From assembly GCA_963780165.1 (NCBI GenBank), contig CAWABB010000004.1, forward strand, positions 248,001 to 312,000: 64,000 bases of DNA. Direction: 5' to 3'. A program made the position numbers and the translations under genes. Below are positions 1 through 9,326 of this stretch, one piece after another. The stretch is from CAWABB01 sp963780165 (GTDB lineage Bacteria > Bacteroidota > Ignavibacteria > UBA10030 > UBA6906). The notes beneath the pieces were generated by a model. The model made no database searches. It saw only the letters and a program-made list of their open reading frames with translations, and was not told where the DNA came from. Position 1 is the stretch's first letter, and each line of letters opens with the position of its first letter.

Positions 1-1365
1 GTGTGGGGTGGAGGGATCTACGAGGACGACGCGTTCTATGATCTGTGCGACCGGCTCGGCCTCATGGTCTGGCAGGATTTCATGTACGCGTGTGCGGAGT
101 ATCCCGACCATCCGGCCTTCCTGAAGGAGGCGGGCAGGGAAGCGGAAGTGAATGTGCGCCGGTTGCGGAATCACCCCAGTATTGTGCTGTGGTGCGGGAA
201 CAACGAGTGCGAGTGGATCTTCTGCAGACGGAATCCGGGGACGAAACCCGACGACATGCGCGGAACGCCTATCTTCAAAGACGTCCTCCCCCGTGTGGTC
301 CGACGATGTGACGGGACCCGACCGTACTGGCGGAGCACGCCGTTCGGAACAGGCTTCCCGAACGATCAGGGGAATGGGAATCATCACCAGTGGGCGGTCT
401 GGAGCGAGTGGAAAGACTTCAGGGGATACGAGGAAAACACCGCTCGATTCGTGTCGGAGTTTGGGTTTCAGGGGCCCGCCAACCGCGCCACGATGGAGCG
501 GGCGCTGGGACCTCGCGATCGCAACCCGCAGTCCCCGGTGATGGAGCACCACAACAAGCAGGTCGAGGGGCCTGAGCGCCTGTTCCGTTTTATTGCCGGC
601 CATTTCGCGGTCCCCCGTACCTTCGGGGAGTTTATTCACACCGGTCAGGTCCTGCAGGCGGAGGCGCTGAAGTGCGGGGTGGAACACTGGCGGCGCCGGA
701 AGTTCCGCACGGCAGGCGCTCTCTTCTGGCAGCTGAACGACTGCTGGCCTGTGACCAGCTGGGCCGTGATTGACAGCGACCTGCAACCGAAGGCGGCGTA
801 CTACTATGCGAAGCGGTTCTTCGCGCCGGTCCTCGTGAGCGTGACACGGAAGGGCGACGCTCTGGAGGTGTGGGGGACAAACGACACCATGTCTGCGGTC
901 CGGGGACGGCTGTACGTTGCCCTGAGCTCGGTGAAGGGAGAGACGCTCTGGAAGGGAGCGTATCCTGCCCGAATTCCGCCGAACGCGTCGGCAGTCCTTC
1001 GCATCATCCCCGGGGACGTTGTGAGGCGGGCGGATCCTCGAACCGCGTATGTTCGTGCCGAACTGCGTCTCGGGCGGCGGGCCGTCACGGTGAATCGATA
1101 TTACTTTAGCGAATTCAAACACCTGGATCTCGGCAGACCGGACGTGGGTGTCTCGTTGAAGAAGGTGGGACGGGAGAAGTGGACTGCGGTCCTGACCAGC
1201 TCGAGGCTGGCACCTGCGGTCGCGTTGTCCTCCCGGTCCGGCGAGGCCGAGTTCCCGGACAACTTCATGACACTGGATCCCGGCCGGCCCTGCCGGCTGA
1301 CCATACAAAGTGCGATGTCGGCGGGCAGGCTTCGCCGCGACATCGTTGTCCGCTCTCTCACATGA
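1..1365 (+). CDS. Beta-mannosidase, glycoside hydrolase family 2 (5' truncated by window edge)
   Basis: This is the C-terminal 454 residues of a GH2 enzyme that removes terminal beta-mannose from manno-oligosaccharides or N-glycan cores. The frame is open from base 1, and the first residues (VWGGGIYEDDAFYDLCDRLG) match the interior of the GH2 catalytic barrel, so the real start lies upstream of the window. The motif WCGNNECEW carries the predicted acid/base Glu69, and VSEFGFQG carries the predicted nucleophile Glu153 (numbering from base 1). The last 180 residues are a beta-sandwich-type tail. Two GH130 genes follow closely on the same strand, a pairing known from mannan and N-glycan degradation. 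Family assignment is firm; the exact substrate is inferred. Confidence 0.9.
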   Translation: MWGGGIYEDDAFYDLCDRLGLMVWQDFMYACAEYPDHPAFLKEAGREAEVNVRRLRNHPSIVLWCGNNECEWIFCRRNPGTKPDDMRGTPIFKDVLPRVVRRCDGTRPYWRSTPFGTGFPNDQGNGNHHQWAVWSEWKDFRGYEENTARFVSEFGFQGPANRATMERALGPRDRNPQSPVMEHHNKQVEGPERLFRFIAGHFAVPRTFGEFIHTGQVLQAEALKCGVEHWRRRKFRTAGALFWQLNDCWPVTSWAVIDSDLQPKAAYYYAKRFFAPVLVSVTRKGDALEVWGTNDTMSAVRGRLYVALSSVKGETLWKGAYPARIPPNASAVLRIIPGDVVRRADPRTAYVRAELRLGRRAVTVNRYYFSEFKHLDLGRPDVGVSLKKVGREKWTAVLTSSRLAPAVALSSRSGEAEFPDNFMTLDPGRPCRLTIQSAMSAGRLRRDIVVRSLT

Positions 1366-1397
1366 CAGAGCGAATCGCCGTTAAGGAGAACTGACGC

Positions 1398-2510
1398 ATG
1401 TCTCAGGCACGAATGAAGGTGGAGCGATGCAACGGGGGGATGCCGATCATCTCGCCGTCTGATCGATGGTGGGAGAATGGAGTCACGTTCAACGCCGCGG
1501 CGTTGTACCTGGAGCGTTCAGGAGTGAATGATCCTATTATCCGCACGCTCCTTCCGGGGCGGCGTCTTGACGATCCGTTGCTTGCGGACGGCGTCGTGGT
1601 CGTTCACTACCGGGCCCGACCCGAGACCGATCCCACAGTTCCGTTTGTCCGCAGTTTCGTGGGCCTTGCTGTGTTCACGCCCGACTTCGACCTTCTGGTG
1701 CGGCTGCCTGATCCCGTCGTCGTGCCGGAGGTATCACCGGAGGGTTTCGACTACCTGGGCGTCGAGGACCCGCGCATCACCCGGATCGGGGACACATTCT
1801 ACATGGTGTACTGTGGGCTGAAGGCCGATCCCCGGACGATCTATCACGCCCAGCTTTGCGTCGCGCGCTCCCGGGACTTGCTGCACTGGGAGAAGCTTGG
1901 ACCGGTTCGCGGGGACGTCAACGCCCGGTACAACAAGGATGGGGTCCTTTTCCCGGAGGCTGTGAACGGAATGTATATCTTGCTTCACCGGCCGTGGTGG
2001 AACGGACTTCAGCATTCAGAGTATGCGATGCACGTCGCCAGAAGCGCAGCGCCCGACGGGGAATGGGAAGACCTCGGCGAGATGCTCCGCTCGTTTCGAA
2101 ACCCGGAGTTCACCGAATCGTGGGTCGGCGCGGGGTCGGTCCCGATCCATGTCGGCGGGCAGCGGTACGTCATGATCTATCATACGGGGAACAGTCGGGC
2201 TGACGGGCTTCTGGAGTACGATCTGGATGTCGCCCTGGTCGACCTCGGCAGGATTTCGAAAGGCGCCGGCGCGATCGTCGTCTCGCGGATCGAACATTTC
2301 ATGGTCCCCGAGGTTCCCGCCGAGCTGGCATCCCAGTCGAGCCTGCAGGTCCAGAATGTGTTGTTCGCCTGCGGTTCGTACGTGTACGACGGGTTTGTGT
2401 ACATCATATACGGCGGCGCCGACACGTATACTCTCGTGGCGCGGATCCGGCTGTCCGAAGTGCTGGCGGCGCTCGAATCGGCCGATCTCACAAACCCGTT
2501 TTTGGATTGA
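1398..2510 (+). CDS. GH130 family glycosidase/phosphorylase (first of tandem pair)
   Basis: This is a 370-residue protein of the five-bladed beta-propeller GH130 family, whose members phosphorolyse or hydrolyse beta-mannosides. The motif LGVEDPRIT holds the predicted catalytic Asp124. Other family features are the RYNKDGVLFPE segment, the LHRPWW segment, and a late blade with VIYHTGN. The start ATG is preceded by AAGGAG at a good distance. There is no signal peptide, so it should act in the cytoplasm. It sits 32 bases after the GH2 beta-mannosidase stop and about 40 bases before a second GH130 gene, which suggests one operon. Whether it is a phosphorylase or an inverting hydrolase depends on phosphate-binding residues that I cannot assign by eye. 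Confidence 0.88.
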   Translation: MSQARMKVERCNGGMPIISPSDRWWENGVTFNAAALYLERSGVNDPIIRTLLPGRRLDDPLLADGVVVVHYRARPETDPTVPFVRSFVGLAVFTPDFDLLVRLPDPVVVPEVSPEGFDYLGVEDPRITRIGDTFYMVYCGLKADPRTIYHAQLCVARSRDLLHWEKLGPVRGDVNARYNKDGVLFPEAVNGMYILLHRPWWNGLQHSEYAMHVARSAAPDGEWEDLGEMLRSFRNPEFTESWVGAGSVPIHVGGQRYVMIYHTGNSRADGLLEYDLDVALVDLGRISKGAGAIVVSRIEHFMVPEVPAELASQSSLQVQNVLFACGSYVYDGFVYIIYGGADTYTLVARIRLSEVLAALESADLTNPFLD

Positions 2511-2550
2511 TGCGCTGTCAGAAGTTCTTTTCGGGAGGCGAGCAACGGAG

Positions 2551-3612
2551 ATGACAAGCATGAACGCAGCCCCGGCCGTCGAGCGACTCAACGGCGGAGC
2601 ACCGATCCTCACCAGGATGCAGACGCATCCGTGGGAGAACAGGGTGACATTTAACCCGGCGTGCGCTCTGGTGCAGGGCGAGGATCAGCTTGCACCGATT
2701 CTGAATGGTCTGCCCGTCGGCGAGAGTGTCCGCAACAAGCTCAGGTCGCACTCGGCGCTCGTGTTCCTCCTCTATCGGGCCCAGGGTTCTCCCGCTGAAT
2801 CGTATGACCACACCCGGTCGTCGATCGGGCTTGCCGTCCTGTCGCCGGAGATGACGTTGCTGGCGCGGTTGGATCGCCCGGTCATCCTCCCGGACGAGTC
2901 GTACGACAATCTGGGCGTCGAGGACGCGAGAATCATGAAGGTCGGCGACCGTCATGTCATGACGTACACCGCGTACGCGACGGGCCCGGACCGCAACAGG
3001 GTGCGTATTGCGCTTGCCTCGACCACGAACTTCGTGAACTGGGGGAAGGAAGGTCTCATCGAGGCGGCGTTCAACAGGATCGACAACAAGAACGGGATGC
3101 TGTTTGAGCCGATCCAGGGTCAGCCGATCAGAATGTTGCACCGCCCGATGGAGGGACAGGACGGCATGATGATTCACTGGGCCGTCGCTCCTTCCCTTAC
3201 CGGCCCGTGGACGGATCGCGGGGTCCTGATGCGGCCGATCCCGGATCCGGAGTTCAAGGACGTCTGGATAGGAGGGGGCGCGCCGCCGCTGGCGCTCCCC
3301 GACGGGCGGTATCTCGAGCTCTATCACATAGGCAAGCGCCGGGTGGACGGGACCCGCGAGTACGACCTCGGCATCGCTCTCATCGATCCCGAAGCCGCCG
3401 ACGCTGTCGTTCGCAGGCACGAACCGCTCCTCCGCCCCGCGACCATGGCCGAAACCCAGGGCGACGCGTCGCTTGGCGTGAACAACGTGGTCTTCCTCTG
3501 CGGCGCATATTTCTGGGGGGAGCACCTGTATTTTCCGTATGCCGGCGCGGATACGTGTGTGCTCGGCGGGAGGATCCGCAAGGCAGATCTTGAACTCTTC
3601 TGCGCAGCCTGA
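2551..3612 (+). CDS. GH130 family glycosidase/phosphorylase (second of tandem pair)
   Basis: This is a 353-residue GH130 protein, paralogous to the gene just upstream. Shared landmarks are NGGAPI near the N-terminus, LGVEDARI with predicted catalytic Asp125, NGMLFEP, MLHRPM, and WIGGGAPPLALPDGRYLELYH. The open frame runs back into the preceding gene, but ATG 2551 is chosen because GGGAGG lies upstream and the paralog starts at the same place in alignment; a second ATG lies three codons later. There is no signal peptide. Two divergent GH130 copies in tandem usually mean different linkage or chain-length preferences, for example beta-1,4 versus beta-1,2 mannosides, but that is inference. Confidence 0.87.
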   Translation: MTSMNAAPAVERLNGGAPILTRMQTHPWENRVTFNPACALVQGEDQLAPILNGLPVGESVRNKLRSHSALVFLLYRAQGSPAESYDHTRSSIGLAVLSPEMTLLARLDRPVILPDESYDNLGVEDARIMKVGDRHVMTYTAYATGPDRNRVRIALASTTNFVNWGKEGLIEAAFNRIDNKNGMLFEPIQGQPIRMLHRPMEGQDGMMIHWAVAPSLTGPWTDRGVLMRPIPDPEFKDVWIGGGAPPLALPDGRYLELYHIGKRRVDGTREYDLGIALIDPEAADAVVRRHEPLLRPATMAETQGDASLGVNNVVFLCGAYFWGEHLYFPYAGADTCVLGGRIRKADLELFCAA

Positions 3613-3680
3613 GGACCGAGAAACATGTCTCCAGAATATCCGGCAAGAGTCAAACCGGGCCGAGCAGAGGATCGTTGACC

Positions 3681-4262
3681 GTGAGCGATACGTCTCAACA
3701 GTGGAAAGTCTTGCTGGTTCGCGCATCCATCCCTGCGCTTGTGGCAATTGTGATGGGATACGCGATATTCCGGTCACAGATCTTCATCCCGACGATGAAG
3801 GCCTCGCAGTTCGTGCTGAGCGGAGTGACGGCAGGGCTTGCGTTTGGGTTCTTCAAGTCGACGACCGTGCGCAACGCGATGGCTGCGTTGTTCGTCTGGT
3901 ATCTCCTCACGATGCTGTTGGTAGAGAACTTCAACTCGTGGAACCTGATCCTGAACGGAACCTACATCATTGCCATCGCGGCGGCGGTGTACATCCAGAT
4001 CGTCTTCACGCGACAATCGCTCGTGCGGACTCCGGTGCAACGCATCGCCGCAGCAGGGGTCCTTGTCGCCCTCGCAAATGGCGTGGTCATCCTGCTCTTC
4101 GGACTCGCGACTCCGGCCCGGACATTCTCTCACCCCGGTTTCTGGCTTGACGCCATCCTGTTCAATCTCCAGATTGGCACCCTGATCGGGCTTGGGGCCG
4201 GATTCGGGGGGGAACTGGCGGAATGGCTGGTCGTGAGATACCTGGTGGAGTCCGATGAGTAG
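3681..4262 (+). CDS. Small integral membrane protein of unknown function
   Basis: This is a protein of about 193 residues made almost entirely of hydrophobic helices; four to six membrane spans can be drawn (for example VRASIPALVAIVMGYAIF, YIIAIAAAVYIQIVF, AAGVLVALANGVVILLFGL). GTG 3681 is taken as the start; an in-frame TTG two codons upstream is the alternative. The protein has conserved-looking aromatic and Gly residues but no motif I recognise. It lies between the GH130 pair and an MFS transporter on the same strand. No function is assigned. Confidence 0.6.
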   Translation: MSDTSQQWKVLLVRASIPALVAIVMGYAIFRSQIFIPTMKASQFVLSGVTAGLAFGFFKSTTVRNAMAALFVWYLLTMLLVENFNSWNLILNGTYIIAIAAAVYIQIVFTRQSLVRTPVQRIAAAGVLVALANGVVILLFGLATPARTFSHPGFWLDAILFNLQIGTLIGLGAGFGGELAEWLVVRYLVESDE

Positions 4263-4342
4263 CGACGGCTCCTCGATCAGTGTTGTCAGCCTGCTGCGCT
4301 GTGGCGCCTCCTGATGGGGCCCATCACCCGACGACTCCCTGC

Positions 4343-5536
4343 ATGTCCCGCGAAAGGCAGCACATACCGTCCGGCGTCTGGTCGCTCGGGGTCGTCTCCC
4401 TCCTCATGGACACCTCCTCGGAGCTGATTCACAGTCTTCTTCCCATCTTCCTGACATCGGTTCTGGGCGCAAGCGCGGTCACCATCGGCCTTCTGGAGGG
4501 CGTGGCTGAAGCGACTGCATCGATCACCAAGGTGGTGTCGGGTGCCTTCAGCGACCTCATTCGGAAGCGGAAGGTGCTGCTTGTGGCCGGTTATGGCCTG
4601 GCGGCCGTGACCAAGCCGATCTTCCCCCTGGCGAATTCAGTGCTCTGGGTGTTCGTGGCGCGGTTCGTCGACCGGATCGGCAAAGGGATTCGCGGAGCTC
4701 CGCGTGACGCGCTGATTGCCGATATGACGCCCGTTGAAATGCGCGGAGCAGCTTTTGGTCTGCGGCAGGCGATGGACTCGGTCGGCGCTGTGCTCGGCCC
4801 GCTTCTCGGCATGCTCCTTCTCACCTGGGGCGCAGTATCGCTCAAGGGCGCACTCTGGTTTGCAGTCATTCCAGCGCTGCTGTCTGTCGGCTGGCTGATT
4901 GCCTTTGTGCCCGAGGTCGCCCATGCGGGCAGCAGGAGAGAGGGATTGGGGAAGGTTTTCTCCGGCATGCGTCAGTTGCCCGGATCGTTCTGGCATGTCG
5001 TCGTGCTGGGAGTTCTTTTCGGGCTCTCGCGTTTTGCGGAGGCATTTCTCGTGTTGCGCGCCGGAGGCACGGGGACGGCACTTGGCATGATCCCCGCGGT
5101 GATGGTTGCGACGAACGTCTGCTATTCGATATCGGCGTATCCTGCCGGCATACTGGCTGACCGCCGGGGTCGAACAATCCCCCTCGCAATAGGCATCATT
5201 CTCGTCGTGGCGGGGGATCTTGTCCTCGCCTGGTCCACCGGATTCCTGCAGGTCATTGGCGGCTGTTGTTTGTGGGGGCTGCATCTTGGATTTACCCAGG
5301 GGGTGCTTGCAAAGATGGTGGCCGACACCTCTCCTCCGGACCTTCGCGGGACCGCATTCGGCATATTCAACCTGCTGATGGGAGTGGCGCTGCTTCTGGC
5401 AAGCCTCGTTGCGGGCGCGCTATGGGACTCCTTCGGCCCTGAGGCGACGTTTCTGACGGGGGCGGGGTTCGCAGTAGTTTCCGGGCTCTGGCTGATGACG
5501 ACCGCGTCAACGAGACGACAGAGATCCCTGGTGTGA
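4343..5536 (+). CDS. Major facilitator superfamily transporter
   Basis: This is a 397-residue MFS permease with about twelve hydrophobic spans. The start of the fold is GVVSLLMDTSSELIHSLLPIFL. The loop after the second span (FSDLIRKRKVLL) and the stretch FVDRIGKGIRGAPRDALIA resemble the family signature of MFS drug or metabolite efflux proteins. The equivalent loop in the second half reads ILADRRGRTIPL. The frame is open upstream with a GTG at 4280, but ATG 4343 gives an N-terminus of normal length before the first span. Neighbouring mannan genes hint at sugar or oligosaccharide transport, yet the sequence class is closer to general efflux-type MFS members. The substrate is unknown. Confidence 0.85.
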   Translation: MSRERQHIPSGVWSLGVVSLLMDTSSELIHSLLPIFLTSVLGASAVTIGLLEGVAEATASITKVVSGAFSDLIRKRKVLLVAGYGLAAVTKPIFPLANSVLWVFVARFVDRIGKGIRGAPRDALIADMTPVEMRGAAFGLRQAMDSVGAVLGPLLGMLLLTWGAVSLKGALWFAVIPALLSVGWLIAFVPEVAHAGSRREGLGKVFSGMRQLPGSFWHVVVLGVLFGLSRFAEAFLVLRAGGTGTALGMIPAVMVATNVCYSISAYPAGILADRRGRTIPLAIGIILVVAGDLVLAWSTGFLQVIGGCCLWGLHLGFTQGVLAKMVADTSPPDLRGTAFGIFNLLMGVALLLASLVAGALWDSFGPEATFLTGAGFAVVSGLWLMTTASTRRQRSLV

Positions 5537-5696
5537 CGCTACCTGCGGGTGCGTCCCGATCGTCGCCGTCCGTCCACGCGCGCGCGACTCTCCCCGGATC
5601 CCCGCCGGCGTACGCTCAATGCGGGTTGTTTTTGTCCCACGGTTTTGGCATACCGTTGGGAGGTTTCCATTTCTTGTCCACCAATCTGGAACGACG

Positions 5697-8072
5697 ATGA
5701 AGCCGAAGAGCGGGATTATGAACGTGCTGCGGTCAGGAGCCCTTACCCGGGATGACGCCGGCTATGGGATCCTGCTTCTGGCGCTCTCCGTGCTCTGCTT
5801 TGTCGCGCCCCTCCTGAATGATGCCGGCCCGATCCCTCTCGTTGGCCTGTTCATGGTCATCGCAGGTGTGGTGTCCCTCTTCCATTCCCTCCGCCGCGCC
5901 GCCGGCGGTTCATTCCGATCGATGTACAGCACAGGCGGGTTGACGCTGCTGATCGGCATCCTGCTCCTGGCGGCCCCCGCGTTTGTGGGTGGAGCGCTTC
6001 GGATTTTCGTCGGTGCGATCTTCCTTGCCGATGGTGTCCGTCGCGGCGTTGACATATTCAGGAAGGGGCAGGAGCAGGACCGGTGGCGGAATGCTCTTGC
6101 GGGCCTCGCAAACCTTGTTGTCGCCCTCGTGGTCTTCCTCCCGACACAGCAATCGTTGGTTTGGACGATCGCGATCGCCGGCGGATTGCGCGTTCTCGGG
6201 ACCGCATGGGATCTCTTTACGGCAACGGTATACGGGACGGCGGATGCTGGCGATACAGTCCTGCGGGATCTGGGGATCGCGGACGATCCTGCGGTCCGGG
6301 CGGCGGTTCATCGGATGGTCGACGAGGAGCAGGCACGGCGGCCAATTGACCTCGCATGGATCCTGACACTCATCCTGACGCTCATGGCGATCCACATCGG
6401 GCGCATGGAATCCGAGTGGACGCTCGCGGGATTGCTCGCCCCCTTCGTTGCTTTGATCGGGGATCTGTTCGTGGCGCTCGTGGCGGCTTTCCTGATCATC
6501 GTCCCTCTGCACCTGTTCATTGCAAAAGCCACACGAGGACTTGCGCGAAGACTGTGGGCGTGGATGATGGCGAATCCTTCCCGGACAGGGTCCCGGGGTT
6601 TTGCGCGACGGGGAGTGCAATGGTGGCTCAATCGGCGGATACGATATGCCGTGCGCATGCGCCAGGCGCGCTATTCGATCGGTGCCGCGCTCGTGAGGGG
6701 GCTGACGACCGGTTTGCCCGTTGCGGCAATGCTGACCGCCACCGTTCCGATCTGGGGAATGAGCTGGTACTTTGACACTGAAAACTGGGCTGCGGGCATC
6801 TACAATTCCTGGGCAGAGAACCGGACCGACACATGGCGCATGGCCATGATTCAGGAAGTGCGCGCCGCCATGCCGGGCCCGGCGTCTGAGGACTTCGTGA
6901 TCAACGCGCCCACGGGGGAGGGGGATTTCAGCTTCATTGTTATCGGCGATCCCGGTGAGGGGGATGCCTCGCAGCACATCCTCCGTCACCAGCTGGTGCA
7001 GGTCGCGAACCAGGTGGATGTGAAGTTCGTTCTCATCTCGTCCGACGTCGTCTATCCGACCGGCGCGATGAAGGATTATGAGGCAAACTTCTGGCTTCCG
7101 TTTCATGGCATTCAGAAGCCCGTGTACGCGATTCCGGGAAACCACGATTGGTATGACGCGCTGGAAGGTTTTGCGGCTACCTTCTTCGAGGCTGGCGCTG
7201 CCCGATCGGCCATGAAGGCCCGGCTGGTTGCCGACAGCCGTATTTCGGGGACAACGGAAGGGAGGATTGAAGAGCTCCTCGCGGGCGCCGCCCGATTGAG
7301 GAGCTGGTATGGGGTCCCGACAGGTTTCCAGCGAGCGCCGTTCTTTCAGATCCAGACGCCGCACTTCGGGTTGATCACCGTCGATACGGGCGTCCTGCGC
7401 CGCGTGGATTCCCTGGAATTCGAATGGCTCCGGTCGGCGCTGGAGAAGTCCCGGGGCAAGACGACGATGGTCGTTCTCGGGCATCCGCTCTACGCGCTTG
7501 GCGGCTATGATGCAGAGGAGCGGCCGGCGTTCCGGGAGATTCACGAGCTCTTGAAGTCATACGGCGTGACGATCGCGATGGGCGGCGACACCCACGACTT
7601 CGAATACTACAGGGAACGGTATCAGCGCGACGGGAAGGACAGGACCATGCACCATTTCGTGAACGGCGGGGGAGGTGCGTATCTGAGCATGGGTACGGCG
7701 CTCTCCTGGCCTGATCGTCCCCCCGTGGATGATTGGGGGTTCTACCCTTCGCGACAGGAGTTGCTTGCGAAAACGGACCGGTTGACGCCGTGGTACAAGT
7801 GGCCCGCATGGGTGTGGGTGAAGAAGTATCGCGCCTGGCCATACTCTGTGGAGTGGCTGTCGGCGGCGTTCGACTACAATGTCTCGCCGTTCTTCCAGAG
7901 TTTTGTCGTCGTGAGTGTCGAGCCATCGCACAATCGGCTCCGCATCATTCCCTATACTGCTTCCGGCCGCATGACGTGGGCGGAGTTTCAGCATTCGTCG
8001 ACACTTCACGCTCAGGAGGACCCTGGGTTGGTCGAGTTCGTCTTTCCGATGGGCAGGTCCGATCAAGAGTAA
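5697..8072 (+). CDS. Membrane-anchored metallophosphoesterase with N-terminal DUF308-like helices
   Basis: This is a 791-residue protein. The first 190 residues carry about six hydrophobic helices resembling the HdeD/DUF308 family (GILLLALSVLCFVAPLL, GGLTLLIGILLLAAPAFVGGALRI). Two more spans follow around residues 220-280. The C-terminal half is a calcineurin-like phosphoesterase: FIVIGDPGEGD near residue 415, SSDVVYPTG, GNHD at 481-484, VLGHPLYALGG, and GGDTHDFEYY near 630. These are the usual metal-binding positions, although the first motif lacks the common GDxH histidine. ATG 5697 is preferred, with ATG 5718 as an alternative; the open frame reaches further up to 5619. The domain order suggests a phosphoesterase tethered to the inner membrane. 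The substrate cannot be told. Confidence 0.82.
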   Translation: MKPKSGIMNVLRSGALTRDDAGYGILLLALSVLCFVAPLLNDAGPIPLVGLFMVIAGVVSLFHSLRRAAGGSFRSMYSTGGLTLLIGILLLAAPAFVGGALRIFVGAIFLADGVRRGVDIFRKGQEQDRWRNALAGLANLVVALVVFLPTQQSLVWTIAIAGGLRVLGTAWDLFTATVYGTADAGDTVLRDLGIADDPAVRAAVHRMVDEEQARRPIDLAWILTLILTLMAIHIGRMESEWTLAGLLAPFVALIGDLFVALVAAFLIIVPLHLFIAKATRGLARRLWAWMMANPSRTGSRGFARRGVQWWLNRRIRYAVRMRQARYSIGAALVRGLTTGLPVAAMLTATVPIWGMSWYFDTENWAAGIYNSWAENRTDTWRMAMIQEVRAAMPGPASEDFVINAPTGEGDFSFIVIGDPGEGDASQHILRHQLVQVANQVDVKFVLISSDVVYPTGAMKDYEANFWLPFHGIQKPVYAIPGNHDWYDALEGFAATFFEAGAARSAMKARLVADSRISGTTEGRIEELLAGAARLRSWYGVPTGFQRAPFFQIQTPHFGLITVDTGVLRRVDSLEFEWLRSALEKSRGKTTMVVLGHPLYALGGYDAEERPAFREIHELLKSYGVTIAMGGDTHDFEYYRERYQRDGKDRTMHHFVNGGGGAYLSMGTALSWPDRPPVDDWGFYPSRQELLAKTDRLTPWYKWPAWVWVKKYRAWPYSVEWLSAAFDYNVSPFFQSFVVVSVEPSHNRLRIIPYTASGRMTWAEFQHSSTLHAQEDPGLVEFVFPMGRSDQE

Positions 8073-8195
8073 TGCGGCGTTCCGGGTGGACTCGGGGCAT
8101 ACAGTGTTCGGTCTTCAGGCTCCAGAGCTTCGCGTGATGGGATGAGGTGCGGGCGTCGATCGGATGATCAATCATCATCGCGGAAAGGGAAAGCC

Positions 8196-8726
8196 ATGAC
8201 ACATCGCACGCTCTGTGTGCTTGCGCTCCTCGTTGCGGCCGTTGTGTTCGCAGGGGGGTTGGGTGTAGCTCTCGCCGGGGGACCGACTGCGAAAGCCGGC
8301 CTCGGCAAGTCGATGGAGCTCGCAAAGAAATGGAAGGCCGATGCGGTCCTCACGAGCATTTCATCGCTTGAGGTGCAGACGGATGGCACGGCGAAAACCT
8401 GGCTGTATATGTTCTATTCGCCCGCGTCGAAGAAATACAACATCGTGACGGTTAAGGGGAGCTCCTGTGAGGACCTGGAGGTGAACTCCGGGATGAGCCT
8501 GCCGATCGTCGGCGAGTTTCTGGACAGCGATAAGGCAGTGACGGAAGCCACGAAGAACGGGATGAAAGGGAGCAGCATTTCAGTCGGACTGAACATGGGG
8601 GGTATCGGAAAGGACGCCAGGCTCTACTGGTCGGTCAACGGCGGATTTGACAAGGGGGATGTGTCGGTGACCCTCGACGGGAAGACCGGAAAGTTTGTGA
8701 AGAAGGATGTGATGCCGGGGTTCTGA
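8196..8726 (+). CDS. Small exported protein of unknown function
   Basis: This is a 176-residue protein with a clear signal peptide (HRTLCVLALLVAAVVFAGGLGVALAGG) and a mature part of about 150 residues. ATG 8196 is chosen because GGAAAGGGA lies just upstream; an earlier in-frame ATG at 8142 would bury the signal peptide. The mature region begins AKAGLGKSMELAKKWKADAVLTSISS and contains KTWLYMFYSPASKKYNIVTV, which resembles small periplasmic or surface beta-rich proteins (PepSY-like layout), but I cannot name a family. It ends nine bases before the convergent regulator gene and no terminator is visible there. Confidence 0.7.
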   Translation: MTHRTLCVLALLVAAVVFAGGLGVALAGGPTAKAGLGKSMELAKKWKADAVLTSISSLEVQTDGTAKTWLYMFYSPASKKYNIVTVKGSSCEDLEVNSGMSLPIVGEFLDSDKAVTEATKNGMKGSSISVGLNMGGIGKDARLYWSVNGGFDKGDVSVTLDGKTGKFVKKDVMPGF

Positions 8727-8735
8727 ACGTCCGGA

Positions 8736-9308
8736 TCAGTCGATTCTCCAGTACTTTCCGCCGCCGCCCTCCCGGGCCATGAACTTGTGGTCTACCAGCG
8801 CGCGCCTGAGGCGGGCGGTGTCCTCGTTGAAGTTCTCCAGAATCTGGTTCACGCGCTTCTCCGTGTAGCGCACCCCGGGCTCGAATGCCGTGAGGACATG
8901 GCGGACCAGGACGAGGAACTTCTTCTCCTGGACCGGAAACGCCTTGATGCGGCCGTCGGGAGCCGTGAAAGTGCTGAGCACCTTGCGGTCGAACTCGTCG
9001 GCCGCAGCCGCGGCTGCGGGAACGTCGGGCTGGGCGTGGTGGAGGAGCTCGCGAGCCATCTGGCTGAGGACCTCGGTGTTGAGCCGGTACACGCTGTAGT
9101 AGCTCTCCGCCCGCGCGGACACCAGGCCCGCGTCCGAGAGGCGGGAGAGGTGGTGCGATACCGTCGAGACGCCGATCCCCAGCTCTTTCCCGAGCTGTTC
9201 AACGGTGTGGTGGCGGCGCGCGAGGAGGCCGACGATCGAGAGCCTCTGCGGCTGTCCGAGAACCTTGAAGAACCGGACCAGCTGGTTGACCTGTGTGTCG
9301 TCTGTCAT
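8736..9308 (-). CDS. ArsR-family transcriptional regulator with DUF2087 C-terminal domain
   Basis: This is a 190-residue regulator. Residues 8-85 form a winged helix of the ArsR type: RFFKVLGQPQRLSIVGLLA, then the recognition region LGIGVSTVSHHLSRLSDAGLV and the wing SYYSVYRL. Residues 115-190 match DUF2087 (DGRIKAFPVQEKKFLVLVRHVL through HKFMAREGGGGKYWRID), a domain often joined to ArsR-type heads. GGAGAAG stands just before the start codon. No cysteine cluster is visible in the helical head, so metal sensing by the classical ArsR sites is unlikely. It is divergent from a haem-motif exported protein, and a near-perfect operator lies in the shared promoter, so it probably represses itself and that neighbour. 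Confidence 0.88.
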   Translation of the reverse strand: MTDDTQVNQLVRFFKVLGQPQRLSIVGLLARRHHTVEQLGKELGIGVSTVSHHLSRLSDAGLVSARAESYYSVYRLNTEVLSQMARELLHHAQPDVPAAAAAADEFDRKVLSTFTAPDGRIKAFPVQEKKFLVLVRHVLTAFEPGVRYTEKRVNQILENFNEDTARLRRALVDHKFMAREGGGGKYWRID

Positions 9309-9326
9309 TGTCTTCTCCAGTCAAAC

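Noticed and set aside
5910..7544. 544-codon minus-strand frame opposite the phosphoesterase
   Set aside because: Its composition follows the complement of the real gene, and no start signal or domain is seen.
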